Shown piece after piece: positions 61,842-64,000 of a stretch of 64,000 nucleotides of DNA. The position numbers were made by a program, and so were the translations under genes. Position 1 is the first letter of the stretch; each line of letters starts with the position of its first letter. The notes beneath the pieces are model-generated. The model saw only the letters and a program-made list of their open reading frames with translations, had not been told where the DNA came from and made no database searches. Location: the NCBI GenBank assembly GCA_049603835.1, contig JBMYSZ010000004.1:1-64000 (forward strand), written 5' to 3'. The stretch comes from Mangrovicoccus sp049603835. GTDB lineage: Bacteria; Pseudomonadota; Alphaproteobacteria; Rhodobacterales; Rhodobacteraceae.

Positions 61842-62150
61842 ATGAAGATCGGACCCCATTTGGCTTGGCTCGTTATGTTTTTTGGTATCATCGTTATGAC
61901 CGGACCCGTTTTTGCCATTCTCCTGTCACCGCCCGTGCCCGGCGATGCGATGCTGGTTATTTCTTTTAGTGCGACAACGACGATCGCCGATCTTGTCGCC
62001 CAAGCGGGTGGTCAATTGGTTGGGCCGGCTAAGGCGCCATTTGCCGCTTTGGCCATCTCTGACCTACCACAATTTGCGGAACAATTACGTTTGGCCGGGG
62101 CGGTTGCTGTCGCGGACGGTGCCGCCTTACTTGAATTATGCGGAGTATGA
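61842..62150 (+). CDS. Small exported or membrane-anchored protein coupled to MCP
   Basis: A 102-residue protein with an N-terminal hydrophobic stretch (residues 8-30, signal peptide or anchor) and an alternating Ala-rich domain (LVAQAGGQLVGPAKAPFAAL) that resembles a small ferredoxin-like or ACT-type fold, though I cannot assign it. Its stop overlaps the start of the chemotaxis receptor (ATGA), so it may assist that receptor as a ligand-binding partner. Confidence 0.6.
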   Translation: MKIGPHLAWLVMFFGIIVMTGPVFAILLSPPVPGDAMLVISFSATTTIADLVAQAGGQLVGPAKAPFAALAISDLPQFAEQLRLAGAVAVADGAALLELCGV

Positions 62151-63898
62151 ATTTGTCCACATCATCCGAAGTCCAAAAACGTTTCGAAGAAAGTCAGGCG
62201 CGAGCTGTTCGCTTTATTCTATGGATTGCACCGATCCTATCCTTGATGACTTTGGGCGGGGCGCTGCTGGCGCAAAATGCCGTGATCCCGCTGATGCTGA
62301 CCTCGCTGGCCTTTATTGGCGCGGGTTATTTTTCCCTGCGGCTACCACCGCATTTGTCGCGAATTGGGGTTAGTTTGGCCATTGTCGGCCAGGCAATTGT
62401 CCTGACCGCATCCTTGACCGGGCATCCCTGGCAGATGGACACGCATATGATCTATTTTGCGGTCCTCGCCATGTTGCTTAGCCTGGCGGATGTCAAAGCG
62501 CTTCTGACCGCCGCCGCCGCCGTGGTGGTGCATCATTTGGTTTTGACCTTAGCCATGCCCGCATTGATTTACCCCAATTCGATTGGGCTTCTATTTGATG
62601 TGAAACGGACTTTGATCCATGGGGCAGTGGTGGCCTTGGAATGTCTCGTTTTGGCCCGCGCCATTCAGGAACGACTGAAACTTGACCGAGAGGCAGAGGC
62701 GCAAAATGAAGCGGTGCAGCGCTCTACCGTCGAAGCGGAAGAGGCGCGGCGCAATGCGGAAACCGCGTTGAAAAATGCGCAATCGGCCAGTGCAGACGCG
62801 GAAGAAGCGAAACAAGCTGCCGAGGACAGTCTGGCCCAGGCGGAGGCTGCCGCGCAGAAAGTACAAGCCGCAGATCGCGAAGCGGCAGAACTACGGGAAA
62901 GAGAAACAAAAAATCGCCTCCGCACCGAAGAAGAGCTGCGCTTGGTGCTGCTCAGCCTGAAAACGGGTTTAACCGCATTATCCGAAAAAGACCTGGCGCA
63001 TCGTTTGCGAGAGGATTTCCCAGAGCAATACAAAGAGCTGAAATCCGATTTCAATGACGCCGTAGTCCTGCTGGAAGAAGCGATCGTCACCGTGCATTCG
63101 CAAGCGGATAATATCAGTGGCCAAATTTCGGATATTTCCGCAGCAGCCATGGATCTGTCCCGCCGGACCGAGGCCCAGGCCGCCACTTGCGCCGAAATTA
63201 CCGCCACTATGGCGCAGATTTCCAATACGGTCAAAACCGCCGCGACCGTGGCCACCGAAGCCGATCAGCGCCTGACCGAAACCCGAGCCAAGGCCAATGA
63301 AAGCGGCGATCTGGTGCAAAGCGCTATGGATGCCATGGGTGCGATTGAAAATTCTTCGGAACAGATCCAGCGGATCATCACAGTGATTGATGAAATCGCG
63401 TTCCAGACCAATCTTTTGGCGCTAAATGCTGGGGTTGAAGCCGCGCGGGCGGGTGAAACCGGGCGGGGCTTTGCGGTGGTGGCCTCCGAAGTGCGGGCGC
63501 TGGCACAACGCAGTTCAGAGGCAGCCGCCGATATCAAGAACCTTATCGAAGATAGCGGCAACCATGTGCGCACCGGGGTGCAGGTTGTGCATAAGGCAGG
63601 TGAATCGATCCAGTCGGTCAGCCAAGCAGTCCGCGATGTGGCCGGCCAAGTCAGTGAAATCGCTGATAACGCCAAAAGTCAGGCGGATAGCATCAGCGAG
63701 GTGGACCGCGCCTTATCGGATCTCGACCAGGTTACCCAACAAAATGCCGCCATGTTCGAAGAAACCACCGCCGCCAGCGAGGCGTTGAAACGCGGCGCGG
63801 CAGAGCTTTTGCAGGCAATCTCGGGATTTGTAGGCCAAAACGGGTCCGGATATTCTAGCGCCGACACCCACCAAAACGATTGGCGAGAAGCCAGCTAA
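62147..63898 (+). CDS. Methyl-accepting chemotaxis protein with multi-span membrane sensor
   Basis: A 583-residue chemoreceptor. Up to six membrane spans lie in residues 20-190, without a large periplasmic domain. A long Ala/Glu coiled coil follows, then a HAMP-like segment (LLSLKTGLTALSEKDLAHRL), and the signalling domain whose tip is AFQTNLLALNAGVEAARAGE and continues with GFAVVASEVRALAQRSSEAA. It would signal to CheA/CheW. The ATG at 62147 is favoured by the ATGA overlap; 62138 is possible. No C-terminal CheR-binding pentapeptide is seen. Confidence 0.9.
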   Translation: MNLSTSSEVQKRFEESQARAVRFILWIAPILSLMTLGGALLAQNAVIPLMLTSLAFIGAGYFSLRLPPHLSRIGVSLAIVGQAIVLTASLTGHPWQMDTHMIYFAVLAMLLSLADVKALLTAAAAVVVHHLVLTLAMPALIYPNSIGLLFDVKRTLIHGAVVALECLVLARAIQERLKLDREAEAQNEAVQRSTVEAEEARRNAETALKNAQSASADAEEAKQAAEDSLAQAEAAAQKVQAADREAAELRERETKNRLRTEEELRLVLLSLKTGLTALSEKDLAHRLREDFPEQYKELKSDFNDAVVLLEEAIVTVHSQADNISGQISDISAAAMDLSRRTEAQAATCAEITATMAQISNTVKTAATVATEADQRLTETRAKANESGDLVQSAMDAMGAIENSSEQIQRIITVIDEIAFQTNLLALNAGVEAARAGETGRGFAVVASEVRALAQRSSEAAADIKNLIEDSGNHVRTGVQVVHKAGESIQSVSQAVRDVAGQVSEIADNAKSQADSISEVDRALSDLDQVTQQNAAMFEETTAASEALKRGAAELLQAISGFVGQNGSGYSSADTHQNDWREAS

Positions 63899-63913
63899 AA
63901 ACCCAAAGAATAT

Positions 63914-63943
63914 CCGAGCAGACCCTTCAAAGGATCTGCTCGG
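63914..63943 (+). terminator. Hairpin after the chemoreceptor gene
   Basis: Arms CCGAGCAGA (63914-63922) and TCTGCTCGG (63935-63943) pair perfectly, with CC/GG inside. No T-run, so a weak or Rho-assisted terminator. Confidence 0.55.
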
Positions 63944-64000
63944 TCCCCGCGAATAGGCCAAATTGATATCGCCTATTCACCAGTGTCTTATGATTAGCTC

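Overview
The window comes from the chromosome of an alphaproteobacterium, most likely a marine Rhodobacteraceae (Roseobacter-type). Several genes point that way: a malyl-CoA lyase close to the Rhodobacter Mcl1 type, a DgcN/DgcA D-glutamate module, an MJ0042 zinc-ribbon gene divergent from ftsEX, a TIGR02300 protein next to tRNA-Ala, a VPLPA-CTERM protein, and GC-rich codon use with short overlapping operons. The exact genus cannot be read from the sequence alone.

Left chromosomal arm (1-31.5 kb). A truncated pheS is followed by a three-gene D-amino-acid operon (dgcN-dgcA-D-aminotransferase, minus strand). Next come a malyl-CoA lyase, a two-gene permease, an AraC/GyrI regulator, accA, and a cysteine synthase. 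The division genes ftsE-ftsX overlap a plsC-type acyltransferase and a PPOX-family gene. Then rpmI-rplT, an HxlR/QorB-like divergent pair, pyk, N-formylglutamate amidohydrolase, cobD, a lytic transglycosylase, smc, an MFS exporter, small regulators, a zinc metallopeptidase and an intact tRNA-Ala(GGC).

Mobile island (about 31.5-55.0 kb). Directly after tRNA-Ala sits a 23.5 kb integrative and mobilizable element. It carries a large serine recombinase at the tRNA side and MobC, an HUH relaxase and a probable oriT at the far side. A degenerate copy of the tRNA 3' end (54966-54984) is a candidate attR. The left part holds ardA preceded by a long imperfect palindrome, arranged as expected for a single-strand (Frpo/ssi-like) promoter in a leading region. 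The cargo includes a complete Gabija system (gajA-gajB), a convergent GHKL-ATPase/PD-(D/E)XK fusion next to a segment predicted to form six hairpins (possibly an orphan HEARO/OMEGA-like RNA), and a HigA-like regulator. The right half has a plus-strand transfer-type operon: a VirD4 coupling protein with an unusual C-terminal membrane tail, a membrane protein, a secreted two-domain protein and small partners, but no type IV secretion channel. A two-TM/GAF-like protein with a small partner follows. AT-rich and GC-rich blocks alternate, which suggests layered acquisition.

Right chromosomal arm (55-64 kb). An orphan ROK-type regulator, a di-haem cytochrome c peroxidase, rpsO-pnp with separate terminators, a VPLPA-CTERM surface protein, and a small secreted protein coupled to a methyl-accepting chemotaxis protein.
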